A stretch of 64,000 nt of DNA from Dawidia cretensis (GTDB taxonomy: Bacteria > Bacteroidota > Bacteroidia > Cytophagales > Cyclobacteriaceae): positions 62,001-126,000 of the forward strand of contig NZ_JAHESE010000013.1 of assembly GCF_018598175.1 (NCBI RefSeq), given 5' to 3'. Position 1 is the stretch's first letter; each line of letters starts with the position of its first letter. The position numbers and the translations under genes were made by a program. Below the pieces are notes generated by a model that worked only from the letters and a program-made list of their open reading frames with translations, was not told the origin of the DNA and did no database searches. Positions 8,549 to 17,467 of the stretch are shown piece by piece.

Positions 8549-10318
8549 CTAACTGGCGGCCATTACCGGCACCTTTTCCTGTACTTCTTTTACCAAGATC
8601 ATGATCAATCGGGCGATCGTGCCGTCGGAGTTCTGTGCCACCGTTACCGACACTTCGAACGTCGTTACCTGTCCATCGCGTACCATCGGTAACAGGATCG
8701 AGGAGAAATCCTTCCCGACAATCTCCGTCCGGATGTGATCAAACATCGGGACGTAATGCGGCGCCAGGAAATCGTGCAGCGTTTTGGTCTTCAGGTTCAT
8801 GCGCGTTACACCAAAGAGCTTCATGAACTTGTCGTTTGCCGTCTTACACGTAAAGGCTTCGTTAAACTCCACCACCGGCAACGTGGACTTGAGGGCGTTG
8901 ACCATCACGCCCATATCGTTGATCTTTTCCTTTTCCTGCGTGGTAAACTGCGCAAACATCATGATCTTATCGGGACGGCCATTGCCTGTTACGATCGGGT
9001 TAAAGGTACCCGACAGCCACAGCTCTTTGCTGCCTTTGTCGCGCAGGCGAAACTCGCCGCTAAAGAACTTACCCTCGCGCAGGTTGTCCCACATCATACG
9101 CACCGAGGGGTCGTCTTTCATGATCTTGTTGTATTGCTGGCCGGCCAGGTCGGACGTGCTGTAGCCTGTTACTTTCAGAAAGATATCGTTGGCCGACACA
9201 AAATTACCCAGCAGGTCAAACTCCGCCGAAGCAATGGTATTGTTGATCGCCGACAGGTAACTATCCAGCTCGGCCTGTTTCCGGTTCATCTGCTCCTGAA
9301 TGGCGGCCATTTCCTCGATGTTCTGTTGCATCTCTTCCTCGCGCTGCTGGAGCTCGTTTGTCAATGTCTTGGACTCGTCCAGTAGCTTTTGCGTATGGCG
9401 AAAGGTCTTGATAGACGAGATTTCCGACGCAATGTTCTCCGACACCTTCTTCAGGAACTCGATCTGGTGCGGCTCTAAAACACGGAAAAGTGCCAGCTCG
9501 ATGGCGCCATAAAATTTCTCGTTCAGCATAAGCGGCACAACCACGAGGTTACGCGGCGTGGCGGCGCCCAGCCCGGAAGTGATTTGGGTATAGTTGGGCG
9601 GAACATCTTTCAGGAATAAAAACTCCTTCTCGTACATCACCTGCCCCAATATACCCTGGCCCAGGCGGATTTTTTTGTCCAGGTACTTGCGTTTGTCATA
9701 GGCATAACACGCGGCCATTTCGAGGTAGCGTCCGTCGTCATCGTCGTATTCAATAAACATCGCCGCCTGGTTGGCGTCAATGTATCGCACCAGGTTGCTG
9801 ATAATCTGGTAGGCATATTCGTCAATCTCGGCTTTGTTGCGCAGAATCTCGCTAAACATGGCCAATCCCTGTGTGATCCAGTTGCGTTTATTCTCCTCCC
9901 CGCGCAGGTTGTGCATGTCGCTCCTGATCCGCAGCAGGGCTTCGCCGATCGTATCATTGCGCAGCATTTCGTCGATAGTATCCAGCGATTCGGGCTGGCC
10001 CAGTTTGGAAATGTATTGAGCTGACAGGGCAAACTTCTTTTTGATGGCCTCCTGGTCGCGTTCCAGGGTATCGATGTTATCAAACGACCAGGGAGAAATG
10101 CGTTGATCTTTTTTATTCAGCGCATCCGACGACCGGGCTACGAGCTTCGATACATACGACAGCCAAGCGCCCAGCATCGACGCCATGACCACGGTGGCGG
10201 CAACGGCCAGGGTCAGCTCGACCGTGCCCTTACCGGTAAAAGAAAGAAAAGACATCCCGATCAGGGTTGCCATTAATACCGTAAAAATAATGGCCAGCGA
10301 AACGATTCTTTTTTTCAT
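8549..10318 (-). CDS. Membrane GAF-PAS-PAS signalling protein without output domain
   Basis: A 589-residue protein with two transmembrane segments near the N-terminus, a linker, a GAF domain (about residues 165-300, including GQGILGQVMYEKEFLFLKDVPPNY), a coiled coil rich in Gln and Glu (about 310-360) and two PAS domains (about 360-470 and 475-580). I see no kinase, receptor-signalling, cyclase or DNA-binding domain, so it ends where an output module would normally begin. In the operon it sits between the CheC-like gene and cheR, suggesting that it senses a small molecule or redox state and modulates the receptor array. The ATG at 10318 (MKKRIVSL) is preferred over an ATG 15 bases upstream because of the normal positive N-terminus. 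Confidence 0.82.
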   Translation of the reverse strand: MKKRIVSLAIIFTVLMATLIGMSFLSFTGKGTVELTLAVAATVVMASMLGAWLSYVSKLVARSSDALNKKDQRISPWSFDNIDTLERDQEAIKKKFALSAQYISKLGQPESLDTIDEMLRNDTIGEALLRIRSDMHNLRGEENKRNWITQGLAMFSEILRNKAEIDEYAYQIISNLVRYIDANQAAMFIEYDDDDGRYLEMAACYAYDKRKYLDKKIRLGQGILGQVMYEKEFLFLKDVPPNYTQITSGLGAATPRNLVVVPLMLNEKFYGAIELALFRVLEPHQIEFLKKVSENIASEISSIKTFRHTQKLLDESKTLTNELQQREEEMQQNIEEMAAIQEQMNRKQAELDSYLSAINNTIASAEFDLLGNFVSANDIFLKVTGYSTSDLAGQQYNKIMKDDPSVRMMWDNLREGKFFSGEFRLRDKGSKELWLSGTFNPIVTGNGRPDKIMMFAQFTTQEKEKINDMGVMVNALKSTLPVVEFNEAFTCKTANDKFMKLFGVTRMNLKTKTLHDFLAPHYVPMFDHIRTEIVGKDFSSILLPMVRDGQVTTFEVSVTVAQNSDGTIARLIMILVKEVQEKVPVMAAS

Positions 10319-10350
10319 AGCACCGATTATCATATAGACATTTTTTTCTG

Positions 10351-10950
10351 CTAGACGCTCAGCTTGTCCACGGGTATCATGTCAAACACCTGTGTGCTGA
10401 TCTTCCAGATAAATTGGGGGGTTATATGTTGATGACCGTCGAAACAAAATGTAGTCCTGGTAAAGATCACGCTCGAAGGGTGTTCGTGATCCACATTTTT
10501 GCTCATGATGTCCTGAAGCGCCGATGCCGGCAGAATTTGCAGGGAAGGCACATCGCCATATACTTCTGCTGTCAGCGATTCGGCCAGCTCGGCAATGACC
10601 GAGGCGGAAATGATATTGTCGATCTCGAGCAACAGCGGCTCTTTCAACGAATCGCTCAGCCCCGGCTTATTTTTGCTCACGGCCTGAAACACACCCTCGC
10701 ACTCCTCCTGGTTAAAGATCAGGTAGCTTTTGCCCGCAAACTCGCCGATGATCTGCGTGATCAGTACATATACATTACCCTTCTCCTCCGACACAAACGT
10801 AAAGTTATCGTCGTTACGCACCAGCACAAACTGCGTGTTTGTCATGGTTATCGGCACCTCGATGAATTGCGAGAACGACTGCGCGGCGCGCTCGAACCCT
10901 TTGTTCATGACATGTAAAATATAGTTTTCGCGGCTTTTCGTGGCGTTCAT
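10351..10950 (-). CDS. CheC/CheX-like chemotaxis phosphatase
   Basis: A 199-residue protein of the CheC/CheX fold, which dephosphorylates CheY-P and in some bacteria pairs with CheD. The segment LLLEIDNIISASVIAELAESL carries the E-x2-N signature, followed after 22 residues by Pro (GDVP), as in the CheC active-site consensus. The N-terminal half (GFERAAQSFSQFI) lacks an equivalent E-x2-N, so only one of the two pseudo-symmetric sites looks complete. It lies 9 bases after cheA and shares the operon with cheD and cheY, supporting this role. CheX is an alternative subfamily name; the fold assignment is more certain than the subfamily. Confidence 0.75.
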   Translation of the reverse strand: MNATKSRENYILHVMNKGFERAAQSFSQFIEVPITMTNTQFVLVRNDDNFTFVSEEKGNVYVLITQIIGEFAGKSYLIFNQEECEGVFQAVSKNKPGLSDSLKEPLLLEIDNIISASVIAELAESLTAEVYGDVPSLQILPASALQDIMSKNVDHEHPSSVIFTRTTFCFDGHQHITPQFIWKISTQVFDMIPVDKLSV

Positions 10951-10959
10951 AAACGATCG

Positions 10960-12705
10960 TTAATTTAAAGTTATACCTTTTGCCGACCTTCCCTGAACGT
11001 AAAGGCCAAAAATAAATTGTAAAATGAACGGGATGTTGAGCACCAGGCAAACGTTACCGCTGCCCAGGATCGTCACCCCGCCAATAAACTTCACCCGGTC
11101 CACTGGTTTCATCAGCGGCTTTTCGACAATCTCCTTCTGTTGCAGCAATTTGTCCACCACAAAACCAACGGTACGGTTGTTAAATGTAACCACGACAATT
11201 TCAAGTTTTGCCTCGGGATGGATCTCGTCGAATGTTTTTTGTAACAAATTCGTGCCGATGTGTTTTTCCAGGTCCTGGTCAAATACGTCTTTCAAAAAGA
11301 CAACCGCGATGTTCTTACCCAGGTGGTTAGCAATCAGCCCGCCAGCCGCCTTGTGAATATTTGCCTTGTACACGCTGATCACCGCCTCGGTAAACGACAA
11401 CGGTATAGCATATACGTCCTTCTGCATTTCAAACAGCAGACACGACTTCACGGCCATCGACGCCGGCAGTGTCAGCCGAACCGTTGTGCCCGCCCCCGGC
11501 CGGGAGTCCACTTTGATCATGGCGCCGATCGAGTCGAGTGTTTTTTTCACCACGTCCATTCCCACCCCGCGGCCCGAAATAGCCGTCACCTGGTCGGCCG
11601 TCGAGAAGCCAGGCTCAAAGATCAACAGTCCGAGCTCATCCACCGGCATCCGGTCTGCTTCATCCTGCGTGATCAGGCCTTTGGACAACGCCTTGCATTT
11701 GATCTTCTCATAATCCAATCCCTTGCCATCATCGGTAATCTCAATCACCACGGAATCCGTTTCGCCCATCGCGCGCAGCGTAATAACACCGGCCGAGGGC
11801 TTGCCCAGGCGCTTGCGCTCTTCAGCACTTTCCACACCGTGGCCAATCGCGTTGCGAATCAAGTGAATGAGGGAGTCGCTAATTACCTGTAATACATTAC
11901 GGTCTATTTCCGTATCCGTGCCTTCCAGCTTCAACGTTACATTTTTATTCTCTACCACGGCGGCATCCCGCACCACGCGGTGAAATTTATTAAACAGAAA
12001 CCCAACCTGCACCATGCGTACATCCATGACCGAGTATTGCAAGTCAGCGCTGATGCGGCTTAGCCGCGCATATTCGTTCGTCCCGCGTGGGTGGCTTGCC
12101 GCCTGTGCCAGGATCCGGTCTTTTTCAATGATCAGCTCACCCACCAGGTTCAGCAGGTTGTCCAGCTTGCGCACCGGCACCTGCACCAGGTCGGAAAACG
12201 CTATCCTGGTTTCTTCCGTCTCGTCTGCCTCCCGCTCGTCTACCGCTGGCGTTGCTTCGGTATCGGCCATCACTTCCGGTGCCGCCTCGCCAACAGCCGC
12301 GCGGCCTTCTTCCGACTTGACGACGCCTTTGGTGCGGATGATGACCTCCAGTTTGGTCTTGATCCCTTTATATTTCACGTCGGCATTGTCACGCACGGCA
12401 TTGATGAGCGCTCCCAGCACGTCTACGCCCCTAAAAACCGGCTCGAATACCTGGCGGTCCATGACAATGTTACCGTCACGTACCTCGCCAAAGAGGTCTT
12501 CCAGCACGTGCGCCAGCTCGGCAATGGCCGTAAAGCCCATGCCCGCGGCGTTGCCTTTCAGCGTATGGGTGATGCGGAACAACGCATGCAGCGTATTCTT
12601 TTCCGACGGTTGTTTTTCCAGCACCGTCAGCAACCGGTTTATTTCTTCAAAGTTTTCCAGCGACTCCGCCAGGAAGATCTCTTTGTACTCCTGATCTTTT
12701 TTCAT
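10960..12705 (-). CDS. cheA: CheA chemotaxis histidine kinase
   Basis: A 581-residue kinase that phosphorylates CheY and CheB in response to receptors. Domains in order: Hpt with the phosphorylated His in FRITHTLKGNAAGMGF; a variable acidic linker; dimerisation domain (VPVRKLDNLLNLVGELII); HATPase with HLIRNAIGHGVESAEERKRLG, ITDDGKGLDYEKIK and GRGVGMDVVKKTLDSIGA; and a CheW-like regulatory domain. In the N-box the usual Asp of NxxDHG is Gly. A clear P2 docking domain was not recognised, only the linker. ATG 12705 (MKKDQEYKEIF) leaves 14 bases to the cheB stop; an upstream ATG would overlap cheB. Confidence 0.95.
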   Translation of the reverse strand: MKKDQEYKEIFLAESLENFEEINRLLTVLEKQPSEKNTLHALFRITHTLKGNAAGMGFTAIAELAHVLEDLFGEVRDGNIVMDRQVFEPVFRGVDVLGALINAVRDNADVKYKGIKTKLEVIIRTKGVVKSEEGRAAVGEAAPEVMADTEATPAVDEREADETEETRIAFSDLVQVPVRKLDNLLNLVGELIIEKDRILAQAASHPRGTNEYARLSRISADLQYSVMDVRMVQVGFLFNKFHRVVRDAAVVENKNVTLKLEGTDTEIDRNVLQVISDSLIHLIRNAIGHGVESAEERKRLGKPSAGVITLRAMGETDSVVIEITDDGKGLDYEKIKCKALSKGLITQDEADRMPVDELGLLIFEPGFSTADQVTAISGRGVGMDVVKKTLDSIGAMIKVDSRPGAGTTVRLTLPASMAVKSCLLFEMQKDVYAIPLSFTEAVISVYKANIHKAAGGLIANHLGKNIAVVFLKDVFDQDLEKHIGTNLLQKTFDEIHPEAKLEIVVVTFNNRTVGFVVDKLLQQKEIVEKPLMKPVDRVKFIGGVTILGSGNVCLVLNIPFILQFIFGLYVQGRSAKGITLN

Positions 12706-12719
12706 GCTTCGTTCTGGGG

Positions 12720-13757
12720 TTATAAGCAACTAACAATGAAGCCCGGGATCTCGCGCAGCCGCACCGTCTGTCGCACGGCGCCAAATTCGACAGCTGCCTT
12801 CGGCATGCCGTACACCGCACACGAGTCTTCATCCTGGGCGATGGTAAACCCACCGCTTAATTTCATCCGCAACAACCCATCCGCGCCATCCTTGCCCATG
12901 CCGGTCAGAATGACGCCGATGCTTTTGGCGCCGTATACCTCTGCCACCGAGGCAAACAAACAGTTAATGGAAGGATTGTTGAAGTCAGTAAACTTTCGTT
13001 GTACCGCCGCGAATGCCACCCGGTTTTCAGCCGGAATACGGGTCAACCCCGTGTTATGCTCGCCGTTGACAATATAGATCCTGCCACCCTGCAACGTATC
13101 ACCCGCACGCGCCACTGTGACCGGCAAATGATGGTGGGCGTTAAGACGCTCGGCAAACGATTCCAGGAAACGCGCCGGCATATGCTGCCCGATCACCACC
13201 GGTATCTGCAGGTTGGCAGGCAGGTTAAAAATGATACTCTCCACCGCGCTGGGCCCTCCCGTAGAAGCGCCAATGGCAATGATGGAGTAGTTCAGCGTAG
13301 CGTCAAAGGTGTGCGCTCCCGTGTTGGTCTTGCGAATGGTCTTTGACTTCAGCACGCTGATGTCGGCACGCGCGGCTTCTTTGATCAGCGCGCGCAGCCG
13401 GTAGTCGCGAATGCTGTTGGCATCGAGATCAACCGGCTTGTCTATAAAATCAAATGCCCCCGACTGCAGGGCGTCAAAGATTCGTGCGTTGGTCTTATCG
13501 AGCGAGCTGAGCAAAATGATCGGCACCGGGCGCTGGTCCATCACAGACCGCACCAGGTACGTGCCGTCGTATTCGGGCATGACCATATCGGTCACGACCA
13601 CGTCGGGCTTCAGACTGATTGCCAATGCGCTGCCTTCGCGGCCATTGGCAGCAGTGCCCACCAGGTCGAGCTCAGCATCCGCGGTAATAATGTCGCCGAT
13701 CACTTTGCGCATGAACGGCGAGTCGTCAATCAGCAACGTCCTGATCTTGTTTGCCAT
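12720..13757 (-). CDS. cheB: CheB chemoreceptor methylesterase
   Basis: A 345-residue response regulator with esterase output, removing methyl groups from receptor glutamates. The receiver domain shows LIDDSPFMRKV, phospho-acceptor Asp in VVVTDMVMPEYDG, and Lys in DFIDKPVDL. The C-terminal methylesterase domain carries the catalytic triad: Ser in IGASTGGPSAVE, His in VIGQHMPARF and Asp in LTGMGKDGADGL. It lies 20 bases after cheY and 14 bases before cheA. All key residues are intact, so together with CheR it should give this array a working methylation-adaptation system. Confidence 0.95.
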   Translation of the reverse strand: MANKIRTLLIDDSPFMRKVIGDIITADAELDLVGTAANGREGSALAISLKPDVVVTDMVMPEYDGTYLVRSVMDQRPVPIILLSSLDKTNARIFDALQSGAFDFIDKPVDLDANSIRDYRLRALIKEAARADISVLKSKTIRKTNTGAHTFDATLNYSIIAIGASTGGPSAVESIIFNLPANLQIPVVIGQHMPARFLESFAERLNAHHHLPVTVARAGDTLQGGRIYIVNGEHNTGLTRIPAENRVAFAAVQRKFTDFNNPSINCLFASVAEVYGAKSIGVILTGMGKDGADGLLRMKLSGGFTIAQDEDSCAVYGMPKAAVEFGAVRQTVRLREIPGFIVSCL

Positions 13758-13777
13758 GAGAGTCGATTGGCGTACAA

Positions 13778-14134
13778 TCAGGCTTTGGAAATTGCTTCAA
13801 TCAATTGCTCCGATGTAAAAGGCTTGATAATATAGGCTTTCGCTCCCAGCCGCAACCCTTCGTTCACAACCGACTCCTGTCCCACGGCACTGATCATCAC
13901 CACTTTCGACTTCAGGCCTTCCTCCTGGTATACTTTCAGGATGTCGATCCCAATCATATCCGGCAGAATGTTGTCCAGCGTGATAAAGTCAGGCTGCAGC
14001 TCAAACGCCAGGTCAATGGCTTCTTCGCCGTTGGCCGCCTGGCCTATCACTTTGTAACCGCCTACTTCCAGGGCATCCTTGATCAGCGTACGCATGTACA
14101 ACGAGTCGTCTACAATTAAAACATTTTTTGACAT
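13778..14134 (-). CDS. cheY: CheY-type single-domain response regulator
   Basis: A 118-residue receiver domain with nothing attached. The acidic pair is in LIVDDSLYMR, the phospho-acceptor Asp in FITLDNILPD, the switch Ser in VVMISAVGQES and the conserved Lys in AYIIKPFTSEQ. Position in the operon between cheD and cheB indicates that it is the diffusible output of CheA. No flagellar genes are visible in this window, and most Cytophagales lack flagella, so the target is more likely the gliding or pilus machinery or another regulator; that is inference. Confidence 0.93.
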   Translation of the reverse strand: MSKNVLIVDDSLYMRTLIKDALEVGGYKVIGQAANGEEAIDLAFELQPDFITLDNILPDMIGIDILKVYQEEGLKSKVVMISAVGQESVVNEGLRLGAKAYIIKPFTSEQLIEAISKA

Positions 14135-14176
14135 GATAGTTGCGTTTAAGAGTTATGGTATAGAAGGTTTTGGTTT

Positions 14177-14650
14177 TTAAATGATCCGTCCCCCGGGGCG
14201 ACCGGGATTCGTAATGTTCAGGTCGCCGGTATAGGTATGAAAGTTGACGGTACGACTTTCAAAGCCCCCCACATCGCTCGCGGCAATATACACGCCACGG
14301 CGGGTCAGGTGGTTCCGCGTCGACTCGGCGTTCAGCGCACCGACGTTATACATCGTCTGAATAACGTTGGCCCCGCCTGTAATCTTTGCACGAATGGCTT
14401 TCAGGCTACTGCCCTTTCGGGCAAACTGCTTCAGCAAATGATCAACGGCATCGGCAACATTGTAGAACTTCCCCGCGCACGCTTGCGACGAGGTCGTAGC
14501 TTCGGGCAGCATAATGTGTGCGCCGCCGGAAAGACCAAGCGTACGATCCTGCATAAACAACCCGATGCACGACCCCAGTCCGAAGCAGGTAAAGGTTGCC
14601 GCGCTGTCTACCGTCTGTGCATCCCCGATATTCAGTATTACCCGTTTCAT
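14177..14650 (-). CDS. cheD: CheD chemoreceptor glutamine deamidase
   Basis: A 157-residue CheD homologue, which deamidates receptor glutamines and can be held by CheC. The catalytic triad is visible: Cys in FGLGSCIGLFM, His in SGGAHIMLPEA and Thr in RAKITGGANVIQ. Its ATG overlaps the cheW stop by 4 bases (ATGA), a sign of translational coupling. Presence of both cheD and a CheC-like gene in one operon suggests CheC-CheD feedback as described in Bacillus subtilis and Thermotoga, adding to the CheR/CheB loop. Confidence 0.93.
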   Translation of the reverse strand: MKRVILNIGDAQTVDSAATFTCFGLGSCIGLFMQDRTLGLSGGAHIMLPEATTSSQACAGKFYNVADAVDHLLKQFARKGSSLKAIRAKITGGANVIQTMYNVGALNAESTRNHLTRRGVYIAASDVGGFESRTVNFHTYTGDLNITNPGRPGGRII

Positions 14651-15165
14651 GCTGCCGTATTTTTCCGCAGGGCGGCCATGACGTCCTGGCTGATCACCTT
14701 AAAGATGTCAATCAGAATAATGAGGCGGCCCTGTACCTTGATAATGCCCCGCACATAATTCGACTCGCTCGTAACATCGGTGATGATGTTCATCGACTCG
14801 TCGAAATCCGCCGCGGAGATCGTCAGGGTATTCGGCACCTCACGTACCAGCACACCCATTTTAAAATCTTCGCTTTCGACTACCAGCGTATAGTGATTAC
14901 CGCTATGCTGGTCGGCCGTACGTTTAATATTGAACTTCTCCTCCAGGTCCAGAATGGCAATGATGTTACCCCGGATATTGGCAACCCCTTTTATATACGG
15001 CAATGTTTGCGGTATGCGGGTAATGGTGGGCGTAATCACCACTTCCTTGATCTGTTCAATGCTCAGCGCATACTCTTCATTGCCTTGCTTAAAGACAATG
15101 ATCTGAAACGAGCCCGCTTTCCTGGCATCGGCCACCGTTTTATTTTGCTCTGTCGCTGTTTCCAT
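14647..15165 (-). CDS. cheW: CheW coupling protein
   Basis: A 172-residue CheW-domain protein coupling receptor and CheA. Typical elements are FKQGNEEYALSIEQIKEVV, the IPQTLPYIKGVANIRGNIIAILDLEEKF receptor-contact region (Arg retained in NIRGN), and VRGIIKVQGRLIILIDIFKVI at the C-terminus. It begins 29 bases after the receptor gene and overlaps cheD by 4 bases. It is a single-domain protein without a receiver, so it is CheW and not CheV. Confidence 0.95.
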   Translation of the reverse strand: METATEQNKTVADARKAGSFQIIVFKQGNEEYALSIEQIKEVVITPTITRIPQTLPYIKGVANIRGNIIAILDLEEKFNIKRTADQHSGNHYTLVVESEDFKMGVLVREVPNTLTISAADFDESMNIITDVTSESNYVRGIIKVQGRLIILIDIFKVISQDVMAALRKNTAA

Positions 15166-15194
15166 AACGCTATATTTTTTGTTTGGGGATGGAT

Positions 15195-17393
15195 TTAGCT
15201 GGCTTTGCGAAGCTTGAACTTATTGACACCGGTCTGCAGCTCGGCCGCTACACCCGACAGCTTATTGTTACCCTCCGTAATCTCGCCCATGGCTATATTC
15301 ATCTGCTGCGACGAGCTCGCCGCCTGCTGCGTACCCGCTGCGGTCTCCTCCGCGACTACCACAATCTGCTCCATGTTTTTCACCACGACATCGATAGACG
15401 CCTTCTGACCCGAAGTAGCCTCTTGAATCTCTTTTGAGAAGGTAAAAGTCTGCTGGCTCGAATCGACAATCTCCTGAAAGATGCTTTCCGCCTCGTTGGT
15501 GGCTTTATTACCCTCCTTCACGCTTCCTTGCATCATGTCGATGGCCTTACCGGCGGCTTGAGTATCTTTCTGTACGTCGCTGATAATCTTTTCGATTTCC
15601 ACCGCCGACTTGCGCGAGCCTTCCGCCAGCTTGCGGATCTCTTCCGCTACCACGGCAAAACCACGTCCGGCGTCACCCGCGCGCGCGGCTTCAATGGCAG
15701 CGTTCAGTGCTAGCAGGTTGGTCTGGCTGGCAATGTCGGTGATCACGTTCAGCGTGCGGCCGATCTCTTCGGCACGCAGCGTCAGGATATCGATCGACTT
15801 CGACGTCTGTTCGGCTGACTCTTTTATACCGGTCATGTTGCTGACCAGCGTCTTCATAATCTTCAACCCGTTCTCGCTGCTCTTCTGCCCTTTCTCCGCC
15901 GCCTTGTTGATGCTGTTGGCGCGCTTCTCCATTTCGGAAGAAGTAACCATGACTCTATCGACCAGCTTCGACGACTCGTCGGTACGTTGCGCCTGGTCTT
16001 GTGCGCCCTTGGCCATCTGCGAAATGGCGGTAGCCACTTCGTTGGTGTTGCGTTTCATGCCTTCCGTACGCTGCAGCATATTCATCGACGAGCTCGCCAC
16101 GACGTCGGCATTGCGGCCGATGTTGTACAGCAGCTCGTTCAGGTTGTCAATCGCTTTGTTCAGCGACTGGCCCATATTCTTCACGTCGCCATTGGCAGCC
16201 ATGGCAAACTTGTTGGTCAGGTCGCCGTTGGCCATCTGCATGATGATCTGGTTGAACTCCAGCATCGGCTCGGCAATAGATTGTAACAAGGCGTTGATGG
16301 AGTCCGTCAGCTGGCGCCAGGTGCCCGCGGCATCTTTTATGTTGAGCCGTGCCTGCAGGTTTCCCTCCTGGCCGGCCGTTTTCACAACGTCGTTTACTTT
16401 CGAGACAATCTCTCGCAGCGTGTCGCGCAGCGCCAGGTTGTCCTCGATCAGGCGGCCCACGTCACCCGTGGCCTGAATGTCCAGGCGCGCATCGAAATCG
16501 CCTTTGCGCAGGTGGCCGGCAAAGTCGCTCACGGCCTTCAGCGCGACCGTGAACTCGGTCATGTCCGTCGCAAACTTCACGACCTTGTACGGTTTGCCTT
16601 CGGCATCCAGAATTGGATTGTACGACGCCTGGATATATACCGGCCGGCCCGACTTGGAGACGCGCATGAAGTTGTCTATTAAAAAATCGCCACGGTTCAG
16701 GCGCGCCCAGAAGTCGGTATACTCGCGGCTGTTGGCGTATGTACTTTCCACAAAGATGCGGTGGTGCTTGCCTTTGATCTCTTGCAGTGTATACCCCACC
16801 ACGCGTAAAAAATTATCGTTCGCATGGCGGATCGTGCCGTCCAGGTCGAATTCGATCACGGCGTTCGAGCGGTTTACCGCGTCGAGCTGGCCTTGGGTAT
16901 CAGTGCTTTGAAGCTTTTGCTGTGTAATATCAGAAGCATACTTCACGATCTTCAGCGCGACGCCGTTGCGGTCGAAGATCGGATTGTACGAAGCTTGCAG
17001 CCATACCTCGCGGTCGTAACGGCCGCGGCGACGGAAATCGCCCGAAATATACTCTCCGCGATTCAACCTTGCCCAGAAGTCGTGGTATGCATTACTGCGT
17101 GCAAACTCGGGATCGACAAAAATGCTGTGGTGTTTGCCTTTGATCTCATCGAGCGCATACCCCACGGCATTGAGGAAATTCGGATTGGCAAACAGGATCG
17201 TGCCGTCCATGGCAAATTCAATCACGGCTTGCGACCGGCCGATGGCTTCTACCTGGGATTTGAACTCCAGGTTAGCTTGTTCCAATTCGGCAATACGATT
17301 CTGAAGCTCCTCGCATTCAGCGGCGGCGGCATCGTGTTTGGCAACAGCCGTCGCTGTGCCATTTCCGTTCTCCTGGTTATAGTTCCTGGGCAT
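15195..17393 (-). CDS. Cytoplasmic PAS-PAS-HAMP methyl-accepting chemotaxis protein
   Basis: A 732-residue chemoreceptor with no transmembrane segment or signal peptide. Two PAS domains (about residues 45-155 and 170-280) share the repeated pattern of a HAND/FANPNFL start, [26 protein letters not shown] and ASYNPI segments. A HAMP-like region follows (about 285-430, with [19 protein letters not shown]). The signalling domain has the hairpin tip [24 protein letters not shown] and [14 protein letters not shown] flanked by methylation helices. PAS domains of this kind often hold flavin or haem; no ligand residue can be assigned from sequence alone. The gene follows the GluTR-like gene by 74 bases and precedes cheW by 29, so it is the dedicated receptor of this operon. 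Confidence 0.94.
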   Translation of the reverse strand: MPRNYNQENGNGTATAVAKHDAAAAECEELQNRIAELEQANLEFKSQVEAIGRSQAVIEFAMDGTILFANPNFLNAVGYALDEIKGKHHSIFVDPEFARSNAYHDFWARLNRGEYISGDFRRRGRYDREVWLQASYNPIFDRNGVALKIVKYASDITQQKLQSTDTQGQLDAVNRSNAVIEFDLDGTIRHANDNFLRVVGYTLQEIKGKHHRIFVESTYANSREYTDFWARLNRGDFLIDNFMRVSKSGRPVYIQASYNPILDAEGKPYKVVKFATDMTEFTVALKAVSDFAGHLRKGDFDARLDIQATGDVGRLIEDNLALRDTLREIVSKVNDVVKTAGQEGNLQARLNIKDAAGTWRQLTDSINALLQSIAEPMLEFNQIIMQMANGDLTNKFAMAANGDVKNMGQSLNKAIDNLNELLYNIGRNADVVASSSMNMLQRTEGMKRNTNEVATAISQMAKGAQDQAQRTDESSKLVDRVMVTSSEMEKRANSINKAAEKGQKSSENGLKIMKTLVSNMTGIKESAEQTSKSIDILTLRAEEIGRTLNVITDIASQTNLLALNAAIEAARAGDAGRGFAVVAEEIRKLAEGSRKSAVEIEKIISDVQKDTQAAGKAIDMMQGSVKEGNKATNEAESIFQEIVDSSQQTFTFSKEIQEATSGQKASIDVVVKNMEQIVVVAEETAAGTQQAASSSQQMNIAMGEITEGNNKLSGVAAELQTGVNKFKLRKAS

Positions 17394-17467
17394 GTCTATG
17401 GTGTTAAAATTCGGTATCGTTACTTGTGAGAGAGAGTGTTTGCACTATGTCGTGAAGGGATCATCGG

